DNA of 64,000 bases from Spirulina subsalsa PCC 9445. GTDB lineage: Bacteria; Cyanobacteriota; Cyanobacteriia; Cyanobacteriales; Spirulinaceae. Shown here in pieces: positions 25,741 through 34,550 of the stretch (positions are counted from its first letter, which is position 1; each line of letters starts with the position of its first letter). The stretch lies in the NCBI RefSeq assembly GCF_000314005.1, contig NZ_JH980292.1:4933894-4997893 (forward strand), read 5' to 3'. The notes below the pieces were generated by a model, which ran no database searches, was not told where the DNA came from, and saw only the letters and a program-made list of their open reading frames with translations. Position numbers and translations under genes: made by a program.

Positions 25741-25941
25741 CCGTAGGTTGGGTGAAGCGAAAGCGCAACCCAACAGCTTCCCATGAGAAAAAACAGAGCT
25801 ATAGTACCCGTAGGTTGGGTGAAGCGACAGCGCAACCCAACAGCTTCCCATGAGAAAAAACAGAGCTATAGTACCCGTAGGTTGGGTGAAGCGACAGCGC
25901 AACCCAACAACTTCCCATGAGAAAAAACAGAGCTATAGCTA
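25741..25941. repeat. Three tandem copies of a 67-bp unit
   Basis: Units start at 25741, 25808 and 25875, exact period 67. Each begins CCGTAGGTTGGGTGAAGCGA, contains the palindrome found singly at 2951 and 6181, and continues through CAACAGCTTCCCATGAGAAA to AACAGAGCTATAG. The copies differ by only one to three bases (AAGCG versus CAGCG, CAGC versus CAAC), so the expansion is recent. No spacers, so not a CRISPR. Confidence 0.92.
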
Positions 25942-26174
25942 CAGCCCCCACGATTTTTTGTAAAGAACTATTACAGCCTGTCACAGATTGCACCAAACCA
26001 CAACAGACACCTAGAAAAGAGAGTGAATATAGGCAAAAATAACGCCAATTCTAGGGTAATCGAGACATTAAACAATGGTGAACATCGCCAATCAGGACAA
26101 TATCTAAAAAAATAGTCCAACATGATGGTAATTCCTGAATAGTTCTAAAACACAATCCAGATTAATAGTCAATC
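25942..26174. other. AT-rich upstream region of the YidD-like gene
   Basis: No ORF is supported. This AT-rich stretch lies between the tandem repeat and the ATG at 26175 and presumably holds the promoter for the two membrane-related genes downstream. No confident -10/-35 pair is identified. Confidence 0.4.
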
Positions 26175-26756
26175 ATGAAAACTTTATCTTATTCCCGGAG
26201 ATGGCGTATTGCTATCTTCCGAGGGTTTCTGGTTACGTCTAAAGGTTTCGTCTCCTCTCTCGTCAATTCCGTTGGTGTCATGATAGATCACCTAGCTCAA
26301 TATGGTCATCCCTTAGCTAAAGCAACCTCTCACACTTTAGAACAGATGACCAAAAAAACTGGAGTAGCCTTAATTACAAGCTATCAAAAATACTTGTCTC
26401 CCCATAAGGGTTTTTCCTGCGCTCATCGGGTTTTATATGGTAGTGACTCTTGTTCACAATATGTCAAAAAGATGCTGATTGAACAAGATTTACAATCGGC
26501 ACTTTCCCTATCCCGTGAGCGCTTTGGCAGATGTAAAACAGCGAAAATCATTTTGCGCTCAGAAACTTTGGAAGAAAAACGCCGCCGCGAGAAGAAGAAT
26601 GTATCAGGGGATTGTGGCTGCTCACCAGAAGGATGTATTAATAACTTCCTTGATGAATGTACCCCAGATTGCAACGATCTCAACTGTGGAGAGGCTGATT
26701 TTGGGGATTGTGATTGTGGAGACATGAATTGTGAGCCAGATTGTGATTGTGGTTAG
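26175..26756 (+). CDS. YidD-like membrane protein insertion factor with Cys-rich C-terminal tail
   Basis: Protein of 193 aa. Residues 66-123 match the YidD fold: LITSYQKYLSPHKGFSCAHR, then SDSCSQYVKKMLIEQ and FGRCKTA (YidD has C...TCSQY...RC). YidD assists YidC-dependent membrane insertion. Unusually, about 65 residues precede this domain, and a 47-residue acidic tail (147-193) carries 11 cysteines, several as DCxC or DCDCG, resembling a metal-binding or metallothionein-like segment. A membrane-protein gene follows after 40 bases. The fused tail and any metal role are inference. Confidence 0.75.
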   Translation: MKTLSYSRRWRIAIFRGFLVTSKGFVSSLVNSVGVMIDHLAQYGHPLAKATSHTLEQMTKKTGVALITSYQKYLSPHKGFSCAHRVLYGSDSCSQYVKKMLIEQDLQSALSLSRERFGRCKTAKIILRSETLEEKRRREKKNVSGDCGCSPEGCINNFLDECTPDCNDLNCGEADFGDCDCGDMNCEPDCDCG

Positions 26757-26796
26757 TTAATCCTTGGAGATACGGGTAAATATAAGGTGGTTTATC

Positions 26797-27276
26797 ATGA
26801 AATTCTTACAAAGTTTATTTGTCTTTGGTTTGGGCTTAGGTATCGCAATTTTACTGAAAATGGTGCTGAGAGAATTTGAACTCGCCAAAGATATAATCGC
26901 TTGGATTAATACTGTGATATTTGTAGTAATCGGCTTTGCTTGTGGTTATCAATGCCGATGTTTTGGCGAAACAAATACAGTTATTATGGTATTAGCAATG
27001 TCGATCTTTTTATATCTATTTAACTCAATTGTAGGGTATTACGAATTCGTGGATGCACTCTCACTACAATACAACAACCCAGAACAAATTGCCGATGCTT
27101 TTCTAGAATCTAAAGTTGGCTCTTCTGGGGTTTGGGGTTTTTATGTTTATGGAGTCATTGGAGAAGCGACTAATTGGTTGGGCAAATTGATATTATGGGC
27201 GATTCAATTATGGTTTTTTGGACTATCCTTGTTTTGGGCAGTTCTGGGGTGGGCACTCGCAAAAGATATGCAGTAG
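26797..27276 (+). CDS. Hypothetical integral membrane protein (159 aa)
   Basis: Starts MKFLQSLFVFGLGLGIAILL. ATG 26797 is chosen because AAGGTGG lies just upstream; the longer frame to 26764 begins at TTG without an RBS. Four hydrophobic segments are visible (about 3-22, 35-55, 62-80, 130-152), the second containing CGYQCRCFG. A soluble loop of about 45 residues separates spans three and four. I cannot assign a family. It follows the YidD-like gene by 40 bases and is likely co-transcribed. Confidence 0.65.
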   Translation: MKFLQSLFVFGLGLGIAILLKMVLREFELAKDIIAWINTVIFVVIGFACGYQCRCFGETNTVIMVLAMSIFLYLFNSIVGYYEFVDALSLQYNNPEQIADAFLESKVGSSGVWGFYVYGVIGEATNWLGKLILWAIQLWFFGLSLFWAVLGWALAKDMQ

Positions 27277-27306
27277 AAAAATCATTTTAACTCACCTCCA
27301 TAACCG

Positions 27307-27340
27307 AAAAAAAATCCCCCTAATGATTTCAATTAGAGGG
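27307..27340 (-). terminator. Rho-independent-like terminator for the PEP-CTERM gene
   Basis: Read on the minus strand: a stem of CCC-CTAAT pairing with ATTAG-GGG around a TTGAAATC loop, followed by A and a run of eight T (complement of 27307-27314). It sits about 70 bases downstream of the gene at 27408-28136. Confidence 0.65.
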
Positions 27341-27407
27341 AGACAGTCTAAACACTACTGATTCTGTACTGTCGCAAAGCTAAACAAGAGGGAGAACAAT
27401 AAATCTT

Positions 27408-28136
27408 TTATTGTTTACGTTTTGCTAACAAGCCCAAAAGACCCAATGAGAATAAAGAAATAGCGGCAGGTTCAGGAACTGTAACATCTCCTTCCCCTTC
27501 TACTAATTTGATTTGATAAGCCAGTTGAGAACGAGTGGGTTTTTGACCGCTTAACCAAGTCATGGTAGATTGACCTGTTAAGGTGAAACTGCCTACAATA
27601 TTACCAATGTGTAAGTATTCAGAATCCCAATAACTACACCCAACTCCTCCACTACAAGCGGCGCTGGAGTTGGCTGCAATAGCTCCAGACATTACGCTGT
27701 CGGTTAAGAATAGATTATCAACTACCATACTGCTCCCATTAACTCGGGCGGTGGTACGAATGAGTAAATCTGAAAAGTTAGAAATTCCAATATTGCTTTT
27801 AGAAATTTCAAGCCCACCAACGGTATAGGTTAAGGTTTGGGCGATGCTGTCAAAAATAAGGGAAAAATCGACGGCCTGGCCGCTGACCCAGTTATCATAG
27901 TTAGCTTGAACGCGATTCTGGCTGCTGTTGGTTGCGTCGTGAATGTTGATTTCGTGTTCCCCGGTGCCGACTAAACCAATGCGGCTTTCTGCGGCCCAAG
28001 GAATTTCGATCCCTAATGCTTCAAATTCTGCTTCGCTGTAATGGCCTTTGAAGGTAAATGCTTCTGCGCTGGCGTTGCCGAAGAATAGGCCAAGGGTGGT
28101 AAGGGAAAGTGCGATCGCCGTTTGTTTAAATCTCAT
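27408..28136 (-). CDS. PEP-CTERM domain-containing exported protein
   Basis: Secreted protein of 242 aa. ATG 28136 is preferred: it follows a GGGGG-containing leader and is directly followed by a signal peptide (MRFKQTAIALSLTTLGLFFG, cleavage near ASA-EAF). The longer frame upstream has no signal. The mature part is beta-rich. The C-terminus is a textbook PEP-CTERM sorting signal: VPEPAAISLFSLGLLGLLAK then RKQ, processed by exosortase during export. The substrate role is unknown. Confidence 0.88.
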   Translation of the reverse strand: MRFKQTAIALSLTTLGLFFGNASAEAFTFKGHYSEAEFEALGIEIPWAAESRIGLVGTGEHEINIHDATNSSQNRVQANYDNWVSGQAVDFSLIFDSIAQTLTYTVGGLEISKSNIGISNFSDLLIRTTARVNGSSMVVDNLFLTDSVMSGAIAANSSAACSGGVGCSYWDSEYLHIGNIVGSFTLTGQSTMTWLSGQKPTRSQLAYQIKLVEGEGDVTVPEPAAISLFSLGLLGLLAKRKQ

Positions 28137-28342
28137 AAAAACCCCCAGTTGGATGGCTAGACAATCAATGGACAGAAAACTTGAACAGAAAACTTGATCT
28201 GAAGTGAACAGTATTTTCACCGAACTTGTTTCCACCCTAAGAAAAATGTTCCGGCATCGTCAATGACACAGCCCAAACTTCATCAAAACTATAGAAACTG
28301 GTTTAGATTTATCAAGGGTTCATGAAGGGATTGCCCATCAGG

Positions 28343-28915
28343 TCATTTCGCTAACCAGCCAAACAATTCACCCACCGTTAACAGCAATCCCTCGGCAAAA
28401 GTCGGCACAGGCAACGCCATCTCCGGTTCATCGAGGATTTCCAGTTCCCGACTGGGATAATAGACAAACACAGTGCGATCGCCCGGATCAATCAACCATC
28501 CCATCAATGCCCCATGCTTCAAACCATAAACAATATTTTTCACCACCTTCGTTTGACTCTGATCGGGGGAGAGGATTTCGATGATCCAATCTGGAACCAA
28601 GGGAAACACATTGGCAATCTCCCCCGATGAATCACAAGCAATACGATCCCAAACAAACACACTCACATCTGGCACAGTAGATCGATTGCCAAACGTACAC
28701 CGCAACTCAGAAAACGCCCGCGCCACTTTTCGACCTCTTAATTCCCCGTTGATTTTAGGAACTAATTCACTTTGAATCGCACTATGCTTTCCTTGGGGCA
28801 TCGGTTTTTGCCAAACGTCTCCCTCAACAAACTCACTCGCTGGCTTAGTTTCGGGCCTAGCCAAAAAATCCGCTAATGTCAGTTTTGCAACAGGCTGTCT
28901 GGAGATTTGAGCCAT
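28343..28915 (-). CDS. Uma2-family (DUF820) putative endonuclease
   Basis: PD-(D/E)XK-fold protein of 190 aa, from a family greatly expanded in cyanobacteria. It shows EFVEGDVWQKPMPQGKHSAI (about 28-47), the core VPDVSVFVWDRI (D in PDVSV), and PDWIIEILSPDQSQTKVVKN with the I-E-I-L-S-P signature, then YGLKHGALMGWLIDPGDRTV. Catalytic-type Asp and Glu residues are present. Biological role is not established; family members are often found as single genes. Monocistronic here. Confidence 0.88.
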   Translation of the reverse strand: MAQISRQPVAKLTLADFLARPETKPASEFVEGDVWQKPMPQGKHSAIQSELVPKINGELRGRKVARAFSELRCTFGNRSTVPDVSVFVWDRIACDSSGEIANVFPLVPDWIIEILSPDQSQTKVVKNIVYGLKHGALMGWLIDPGDRTVFVYYPSRELEILDEPEMALPVPTFAEGLLLTVGELFGWLAK

Positions 28916-29049
28916 GATTCTGGTTCATCCTACTGGCTGACCCCATTCTAGCCAGAAACCCCAGAGCCGGGAAAATTTTCCAGCTTGCCCGTTATCGATT
29001 GGGAATTGTTGCGCTAGAATGGACACAAATCCCTATTTAGACGGATCTA

Positions 29050-29376
29050 ATGGTATTTGACCCTAATTTATTCAACACCGAATCCGAGCAAGTCCAACGA
29101 AATACACTGCTTCAGTACCTTAAGCAGCAGCACCCGGAAGTGTTAGAACAAGTGGCTCAATCTGCAACCCCTGAAATTAAGCAGATTATCACCCAAAATG
29201 TGCAAGGTCTGATCGGGATGCTACCGTCGGAAGATTTTAACGTGCAAATTATCACAGACCGGGACAACATGGCGAATCTGTTGGCCTCTGCCATGATGAC
29301 GGGGTATTTTCTGCGACGGATGGAACAACGGATGGAGTTGGATTCCACCCTAGATGATACCAGTTCGTTACGGTAG
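29050..29376 (+). CDS. DUF760-like hypothetical protein (108 aa)
   Basis: Small helical protein with NTLLQYLKQQHPEVLEQVAQ (about 18-37), GLIGMLPSEDFNVQIITDRD and NLLASAMMTGYFLRRMEQRM. The order and the GMLPS...F.V.I...R..LA.LLASAMMTGYFLR pattern match DUF760, a family shared by cyanobacteria and plastids. No enzymatic motif is visible; function is unknown to me. It stands alone between divergent and parallel neighbours. Confidence 0.75.
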   Translation: MVFDPNLFNTESEQVQRNTLLQYLKQQHPEVLEQVAQSATPEIKQIITQNVQGLIGMLPSEDFNVQIITDRDNMANLLASAMMTGYFLRRMEQRMELDSTLDDTSSLR

Positions 29377-29474
29377 GTTTCCGTTGCGCTAACTTTCCTG
29401 AGTGGGGGGCGGAGGTAAGAGTAAGAGCAAGCCGTATGTCACAATGGAAACATTGATCTTTGCTAGTTTTCGCC

Positions 29475-29933
29475 ATGAAATTTAAAGCTTGTGCGATCGC
29501 CCTCCTTTCCTTAATCCTTTGGGTCAGCAGTTGGGTCTTTTCCCCCCCCAGTTACGCCCTAACCTCCATAAAACTTAAAGATATCGGCTATCAAGACTGT
29601 CCCCCGGAACTGGCTCAAGGGGCCGTGATGAGCATGAACACCGATGCCGCCAACTGTTATTTAATTACAGGGACAGCCATCAATGAAACGGGAAAATACA
29701 TCGTCGATGCGGATGTGTTCGGGCGAATTTATGATGCCAACGGCAACCCAGCCATGCAGAACCGCACCCGTTTAGGCACAATTCCCGAAGTCCCCCCCGG
29801 TGAAAGTACCTTTGCAATCCCCATCTTTATGTCAGCGACTCAACCCACCCCCCTCCAACTCAAACAGTTTAAGGCCTCTGGTTTTACAGCGCGAGTCCGT
29901 CCTTTTTATTATGATGATTTTGAAAGTAATTAG
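29475..29933 (+). CDS. Conserved exported hypothetical protein (152 aa)
   Basis: Begins with a signal peptide (MKFKACAIALLSLILWVSSW, cleavage after SYA). ATG 29475 is preferred over the frame opening at 29460 because the signal peptide starts there. The mature domain (KLKDIGYQDCPPELAQGAV, DADVFGRIYDANGNPAMQNR, PTPLQLKQFKASGF) looks like a small Ig-like beta sandwich. I recall close homologues across cyanobacteria without assigned function. Two Cys could form a disulphide. The TAG stop is the first triplet of a MITE-like end. Confidence 0.78.
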   Translation: MKFKACAIALLSLILWVSSWVFSPPSYALTSIKLKDIGYQDCPPELAQGAVMSMNTDAANCYLITGTAINETGKYIVDADVFGRIYDANGNPAMQNRTRLGTIPEVPPGESTFAIPIFMSATQPTPLQLKQFKASGFTARVRPFYYDDFESN

Positions 29934-30088
29934 GGCTTGCTGAATCAGGTAATAGGTAATAGGTAATAGGTAATAGCGAATAGGTAATAGGTAATAGGGA
30001 ATAGACATCTCCCCTGCTCCCCTGCTCCCCTGCTCCCCCTCTCCCCCTCTCCCCCTCTCCCGACTCCCCATTCCCCATTCTCCATTCC
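29931..30088. repeat. MITE-like end followed by STRR array
   Basis: TAGGGCTTGCTGAATC (29931-29946) matches the MITE terminal repeat and overlaps the preceding stop codon. Next come tandem AGGTAAT units (29948-30005), GCTCCCCT units (30008-30062) and CCATTCCC units up to the next ATG. No matching right end is seen, so this is a remnant. Confidence 0.7.
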
Positions 30089-30090
30089 CC

Positions 30091-31278
30091 ATGACTCTAA
30101 CTTGGACAGAACTTGCCGCCCTTACAAACTGGCAAATTGACCGCGTAAATGGCCCCACTAACCCTCAATCCCGTCTCCGTCTCTTTAATCAGCCAGAATC
30201 GGCTGTGCGGGTGACATTGTATCGAGATAATCATGCTTGGTGTCCCTACTGTCAAAAAGTTTGGCTGTGGTTAGAAGAAAAGCAAATCCCCTACCGGGTC
30301 GAAAAAGTCACCATGTTTTGCTATGGGGAAAAAGAAGCTTGGTATAAGCGAAAAGTCCCCTCGGGAATGCTGCCCGCGTTGGAATTAGACGGGCGCTTAA
30401 TTACCGAAAGTGATGATATTTTATTAGCCCTAGAGGAGACTTTTGGCCCCTTGGGATGGGGACTCAATGATCCCCAAGTGATCCCTTTACGACGCTTAGA
30501 ACGCTCCCTCTTTCGTGCTTGGTGTAGTTGGTTGTGTTCGGCCCGTCAAGATGAAACCCGACGTAACCAATTTATCGGGGTAGTGGCACAGGTGGAAGCG
30601 GCCTTAAGTGAACATCCTGGGCCTTATTTTCTGCCGGAGTTTAGTGTCGTCGATGTGGTTTTTACGCCCTTTCTTGAACGCATGAACGCCAGTTTCTACT
30701 ATTACAAAGGGTATTCCCTGCGGGAGGAAAATGAGCGTTTAGGGGCTTGGTTTGACGGCATGGAAAGCCGTTCCACGTATCGAGGAACCCAGAGTGATTT
30801 TCATACCCATGTCCATGATTTACCCCCTCAAATGGGTGCTTGTTGGGATAATGACAATCCTCAACGGTTAATTTATCAGGCCAAGGTGGATCATGGGCCT
30901 TGGTTGGATCTCCCCGATGCGCGTTATCCTGAACCGGAAACCTCGAAAGCGGAGGCACTGCACCGAGTCATTAAACACCATGAGAATATTATTCGGGTAA
31001 ATCCGGCCGATAATGGCTTATTTGATGAGGCCTTGCGTTGCGCGCTAACGTTTATGATGACGGGGGAATTATGCCCTCCTCCTGCGGGTTCTGATGGGGC
31101 TTTACGATATCTGCGCGATCGCATTAGTGTTCCTCGGGATATGTCCATTTATGCCGCTAAACGCCTGCGAGAAGCTTTAGAAATAACGGCCGCCCTCGTG
31201 GGGGATAATCAAGGGATTCCCCTACCCGTCAAGCATCGTCGCGATCAAGATCCTGCTAATTTTGCTGGAGTGGGTTGA
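30091..31278 (+). CDS. Glutathione S-transferase family protein
   Basis: Protein of 395 aa with a thioredoxin-like N-terminal domain (about 35-130) carrying [20 protein letters not shown] and [20 protein letters not shown], where P-x-L-P-A-L is the cis-Pro loop of GSTs. An all-helical C-terminal domain (about 140-260) with [15 protein letters not shown] follows. The final 130 residues (from about 265) are an extension. Likely a glutathione-dependent redox or detoxification enzyme; the CPYC dithiol suggests disulphide or dehydroascorbate chemistry, which is inference. The ATG directly abuts STRR DNA. Confidence 0.87.
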   Translation: MTLTWTELAALTNWQIDRVNGPTNPQSRLRLFNQPESAVRVTLYRDNHAWCPYCQKVWLWLEEKQIPYRVEKVTMFCYGEKEAWYKRKVPSGMLPALELDGRLITESDDILLALEETFGPLGWGLNDPQVIPLRRLERSLFRAWCSWLCSARQDETRRNQFIGVVAQVEAALSEHPGPYFLPEFSVVDVVFTPFLERMNASFYYYKGYSLREENERLGAWFDGMESRSTYRGTQSDFHTHVHDLPPQMGACWDNDNPQRLIYQAKVDHGPWLDLPDARYPEPETSKAEALHRVIKHHENIIRVNPADNGLFDEALRCALTFMMTGELCPPPAGSDGALRYLRDRISVPRDMSIYAAKRLREALEITAALVGDNQGIPLPVKHRRDQDPANFAGVG

Positions 31279-31522
31279 TTGGGCTTTTCTCGTCTTTTTA
31301 CTCAGAATTTCTGTGATTTCCTCTAAATTTCAGAACGAATTTTCAACGTAACGTTTAGTGAAATGTAGTCAAAACAACAAATATCTAAAAATTCAGTCGC
31401 TACCATTAAAGTAGTTAGGTGTGACTCAGTGTCCTCTTGTGCGGCGGATCTTCGTCAAGTTGCTACTGTAGCTGAGTGCTGGTCTGAGTGCTGACATTAA
31501 CCAACAAACTAAAGGATTAAAC

Positions 31523-33505
31523 TTGTTGATGAATCACGCTTCTATCCCTTCATCTTCTGCCATGTTTAAAACTATGAAACAGGGCGCTCGAATTATTGCG
31601 ATCGCCGTCACCCTCATTGGTTGCGTGGTCATGTTTGGCTGGTTTTTCGATATTCCCCTCCTCAAAAGCATTTTACCCGGTTGGGTGACCATGAAAGCCA
31701 ACACGGCCCTAGGATTTATTTTAAGTGGATCAGCGCTTTGGATTTTATATGAACGAAAAAGACCGCGTAAATTGTGGCGCATTGTCGCCCAAAGTTCTGC
31801 TGGGTTGGTATTATTAATCGGTTTACTAACTTTAGCTCAATACGCCTTTAACCTTGACTTTGGCATTGACCAATTATTAGTTAAAGAATCCGTCGATGCT
31901 GTAGCAACCGCTACACCGGGACGCATGGCACCCAATACCGCTTTAAATTTCTTCCTCTTAGGCATTGGGATTTTATTATTAAGCTATCGTCGCCCCATTT
32001 ATCGGGTGATTCATAGTATCACCGTCGTGGTATTTCTCATCGCCTTTTTAGGGTTTTTGGGCTATGTTTACGGCAATGCCTACTTTTATCAGTATGGTTC
32101 CGCCTTCACCGCGATGGCTTTACATACCGCTATTGCTTTTATTTTCCTCTGTTTGAGTGTGCTTTTTGCTACACCCCGCAAAGGGATGATGTCCGTCTTA
32201 ACTCAAGACAATGCCGGGGGATTAATGGCACAAAGGCTATTTCCCACAGTGATTATTTTACCCCCCGCGATTTGTTGGGTCATTTTACTGGGCTACCAAC
32301 AACAAATTTATACCGCAGAACTCGCCATCTGTTTATTAGGGATTCTCCATGTGGTGATTTTTGGGGCGTTAATCTGGTGGAATGCCCGATCCTTGGGTAA
32401 GATTGATCAACGTCGCCATCAGGCAGAATTTGCCCTAAAAGAGGCAAATGAGGAGCTAGAAGAGCGAGTTAAAGAACGGACAGAACAGTTGATGCTCACC
32501 AATGATCAGCTAACGGTGGAAATTCGCGATCGCAAAAAAGTTGAAATCGCCCTCAAAGAGAACAACCAGAAGCTAAAAACCCTGATTAAAGAACTGAAAA
32601 GCACCCAGTTACAACTGGTACAAAGCGAAAAAATGTCCAGTTTAGGGCAATTAGTCGCTGGAGTTGCCCACGAGATTAACAATCCCGTTAATTTTATCTA
32701 TGGGAATTTAGTCCACCTCGAAGAATACAGCCAGAACCTGATTGATTTAGTCGAAATGTATCAGAGACAATATCCCCAAGCCACCCCAGAAATTGAGGAT
32801 AAAATTGAGGATATTGATCTAGAATTTCTCTTAAAAGATATTCCTAAAATTCTTGGATCGATGCAAATTGGGGCGAATCGCATTCGGGAAATTATCCAAT
32901 CTTTACGCAATTTCTCCCGCATGGATGAGGCGGAAGTGAAAGAAGCGGATCTGCATCAAGGCCTAGATAGCACCTTATTAATTTTACATAATCGGCTGAA
33001 AGCAAAACCAGAAAGCCCTGCCATTCAGGTAATAAAAGAATATGGGGATCTGCCCTTACTTGAATGTTATCCCGGTTCTCTCAATCAAGTATTCATGAAT
33101 ATTCTCGCCAATGCCATTGACGCTTTAGACGAGTTTTATAACCAAGCATCCCCCAACACCCAGAAAGAAATGTCACGCATGATTGCCATTAAAACCAGTT
33201 GTGATGAAGACTGGGTGACAATTTTTATTTCGGATAATGGCATTGGGATTAAACCAGAAATTCGCAGCAGTTTATATGATCCCTTCTTCACCACCAAACC
33301 CATCGGCAAGGGGACAGGTTTAGGATTAGCCATTAGTTATCAAATTGTGGTAGAAAAACATCAAGGCGATTTGTCTTGTCTTTCTGAACCCGGACAAGGA
33401 ACACAGTTTATCATTAAACTGCCCAAACGACGAGGGAAACCGATCCAATCGGCGGATTCAACCGCAGAAGTTAAGGGGGATTATGCGCTCCCTGAACTAC
33501 ATTAA
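31523..33505 (+). CDS. Membrane-bound sensor histidine kinase
   Basis: Sensor of 660 aa. Residues about 20-300 hold eight or so hydrophobic helices (a MASE-like membrane sensor without extracellular domain). A coiled-coil linker follows (EEANEELEERVKERTEQLML-type, about 305-365), then the phospho-acceptor helix with LGQLVAGVAHEINNPVNFIY (His near 388). The ATPase domain has NQVFMNILANAIDAL (N box), ISDNGIGIKPE (G1) and GKGTGLGLAISYQIV (G2). No receiver is attached and no regulator gene is adjacent. The signal is unknown. Confidence 0.92.
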   Translation: MLMNHASIPSSSAMFKTMKQGARIIAIAVTLIGCVVMFGWFFDIPLLKSILPGWVTMKANTALGFILSGSALWILYERKRPRKLWRIVAQSSAGLVLLIGLLTLAQYAFNLDFGIDQLLVKESVDAVATATPGRMAPNTALNFFLLGIGILLLSYRRPIYRVIHSITVVVFLIAFLGFLGYVYGNAYFYQYGSAFTAMALHTAIAFIFLCLSVLFATPRKGMMSVLTQDNAGGLMAQRLFPTVIILPPAICWVILLGYQQQIYTAELAICLLGILHVVIFGALIWWNARSLGKIDQRRHQAEFALKEANEELEERVKERTEQLMLTNDQLTVEIRDRKKVEIALKENNQKLKTLIKELKSTQLQLVQSEKMSSLGQLVAGVAHEINNPVNFIYGNLVHLEEYSQNLIDLVEMYQRQYPQATPEIEDKIEDIDLEFLLKDIPKILGSMQIGANRIREIIQSLRNFSRMDEAEVKEADLHQGLDSTLLILHNRLKAKPESPAIQVIKEYGDLPLLECYPGSLNQVFMNILANAIDALDEFYNQASPNTQKEMSRMIAIKTSCDEDWVTIFISDNGIGIKPEIRSSLYDPFFTTKPIGKGTGLGLAISYQIVVEKHQGDLSCLSEPGQGTQFIIKLPKRRGKPIQSADSTAEVKGDYALPELH

Positions 33506-33523
33506 TGTTACCCGTATTTTTTG

Positions 33524-34453
33524 ATGTTTATGTTGTCATTTGATGAGGCTTCATTGCAAAAACCTAAACCATTTTTAAAATGGGTAGGGGGCAAAACTCA
33601 ATTAATCAATGAAATTGATCAAATGATTAGCTACCAAATTTCTCAACATAAAGAGCTTACTTATGTTGAGCCTTTTGTTGGTGGCGGTGCTGTCTTGTTT
33701 CATGTTTTATCAAAATTTTCTCAAATCAAAAATATTGTTATTAACGATATAAATTTAAACTTGATTAGTGCTTACAAATTAATCAGAGAAGATTGTCAAA
33801 ATTTAATTTCATTGCTAACAAATATTGAGCAAGACTATTATAGTCTTGACTCAATTGAGGCTCAACAAGAATTCTATTTAGCGAAAAGAGAAGAATTTAA
33901 TCAAGAGCCAAAAGATACACAATTTGGCTTATTGACTCAAACGGCTTTAATGCTGTTTTTAAATAAAACTTGTTTTAATGGGTTATATCGAGTGAATAAA
34001 AAGGGTCAATTTAACGTACCTTTTGGCAAATATAAACAACCTAACATTTGTCATACAAATAATCTTATTTCAGTTCATAAGAATTTACAAAAAGTGAAAA
34101 TTTTGCAAGGAGATTTTGAACAGACTTTAAAATATGCTCAACCGCCAACTTTATTTTATTTAGATCCACCTTATAAACCGATTAAATCTACGTCTGCCTT
34201 TACGTCTTATTCTTCAGAACGTTTTAATGACGAGGATCAAGTTAGACTCAAACAGTTTTGCGATCAAATTCATAGTAACGGTCATTACTTTGTTTTGAGT
34301 AACTCAGATGTTAAAAACTTTAATCAGGAAAATACTTTTTTTGATGATCTCTATGAACACTATAAGATTAAACGAGTCAAGGCGAGGCGTAGTATTAATT
34401 CTAAAGGGGATGGACGGGGCGAATTATTTGAATTGCTAGTCACTAATTTTTAG
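33524..34453 (+). CDS. D12-class N6-adenine DNA methyltransferase (Dam-like)
   Basis: Methylase of 309 aa with order FLKWVGGKTQLINEI, VEPFVGGGAVLFHVL (SAM site, about 45-60), a target-recognition region, and the catalytic FYLDPPYKPI (DPPY) with YSSERFNDEDQVRL. This is the alpha-class Dam family, usually GATC-specific. No restriction gene is adjacent, so it is an orphan. Its codons and base composition are clearly more AT-rich than the neighbours, which suggests transfer. ATG 33524 or 33530 are possible starts. Confidence 0.92.
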   Translation: MFMLSFDEASLQKPKPFLKWVGGKTQLINEIDQMISYQISQHKELTYVEPFVGGGAVLFHVLSKFSQIKNIVINDINLNLISAYKLIREDCQNLISLLTNIEQDYYSLDSIEAQQEFYLAKREEFNQEPKDTQFGLLTQTALMLFLNKTCFNGLYRVNKKGQFNVPFGKYKQPNICHTNNLISVHKNLQKVKILQGDFEQTLKYAQPPTLFYLDPPYKPIKSTSAFTSYSSERFNDEDQVRLKQFCDQIHSNGHYFVLSNSDVKNFNQENTFFDDLYEHYKIKRVKARRSINSKGDGRGELFELLVTNF

Positions 34454-34550
34454 TATATAGGGCTTACAGAAAAAGTCTTTTAGGATGCCACCTTCTCGCC
34501 CTCCTTACTTAGCTCAGGCCATGACAGGAGACGCGAGCAACAACAGAACC

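Noticed and set aside
25741-25941. Possible CRISPR array
   Set aside because: The three units are identical over the full 67-bp period with no unique spacers, and no cas genes are nearby.
29832-30158. Minus-strand ORFs over the STRR at 30 kb
   Set aside because: They read the heptamer repeats and the 3' end of the exported-protein gene; products are Gly/Glu/Arg low-complexity.
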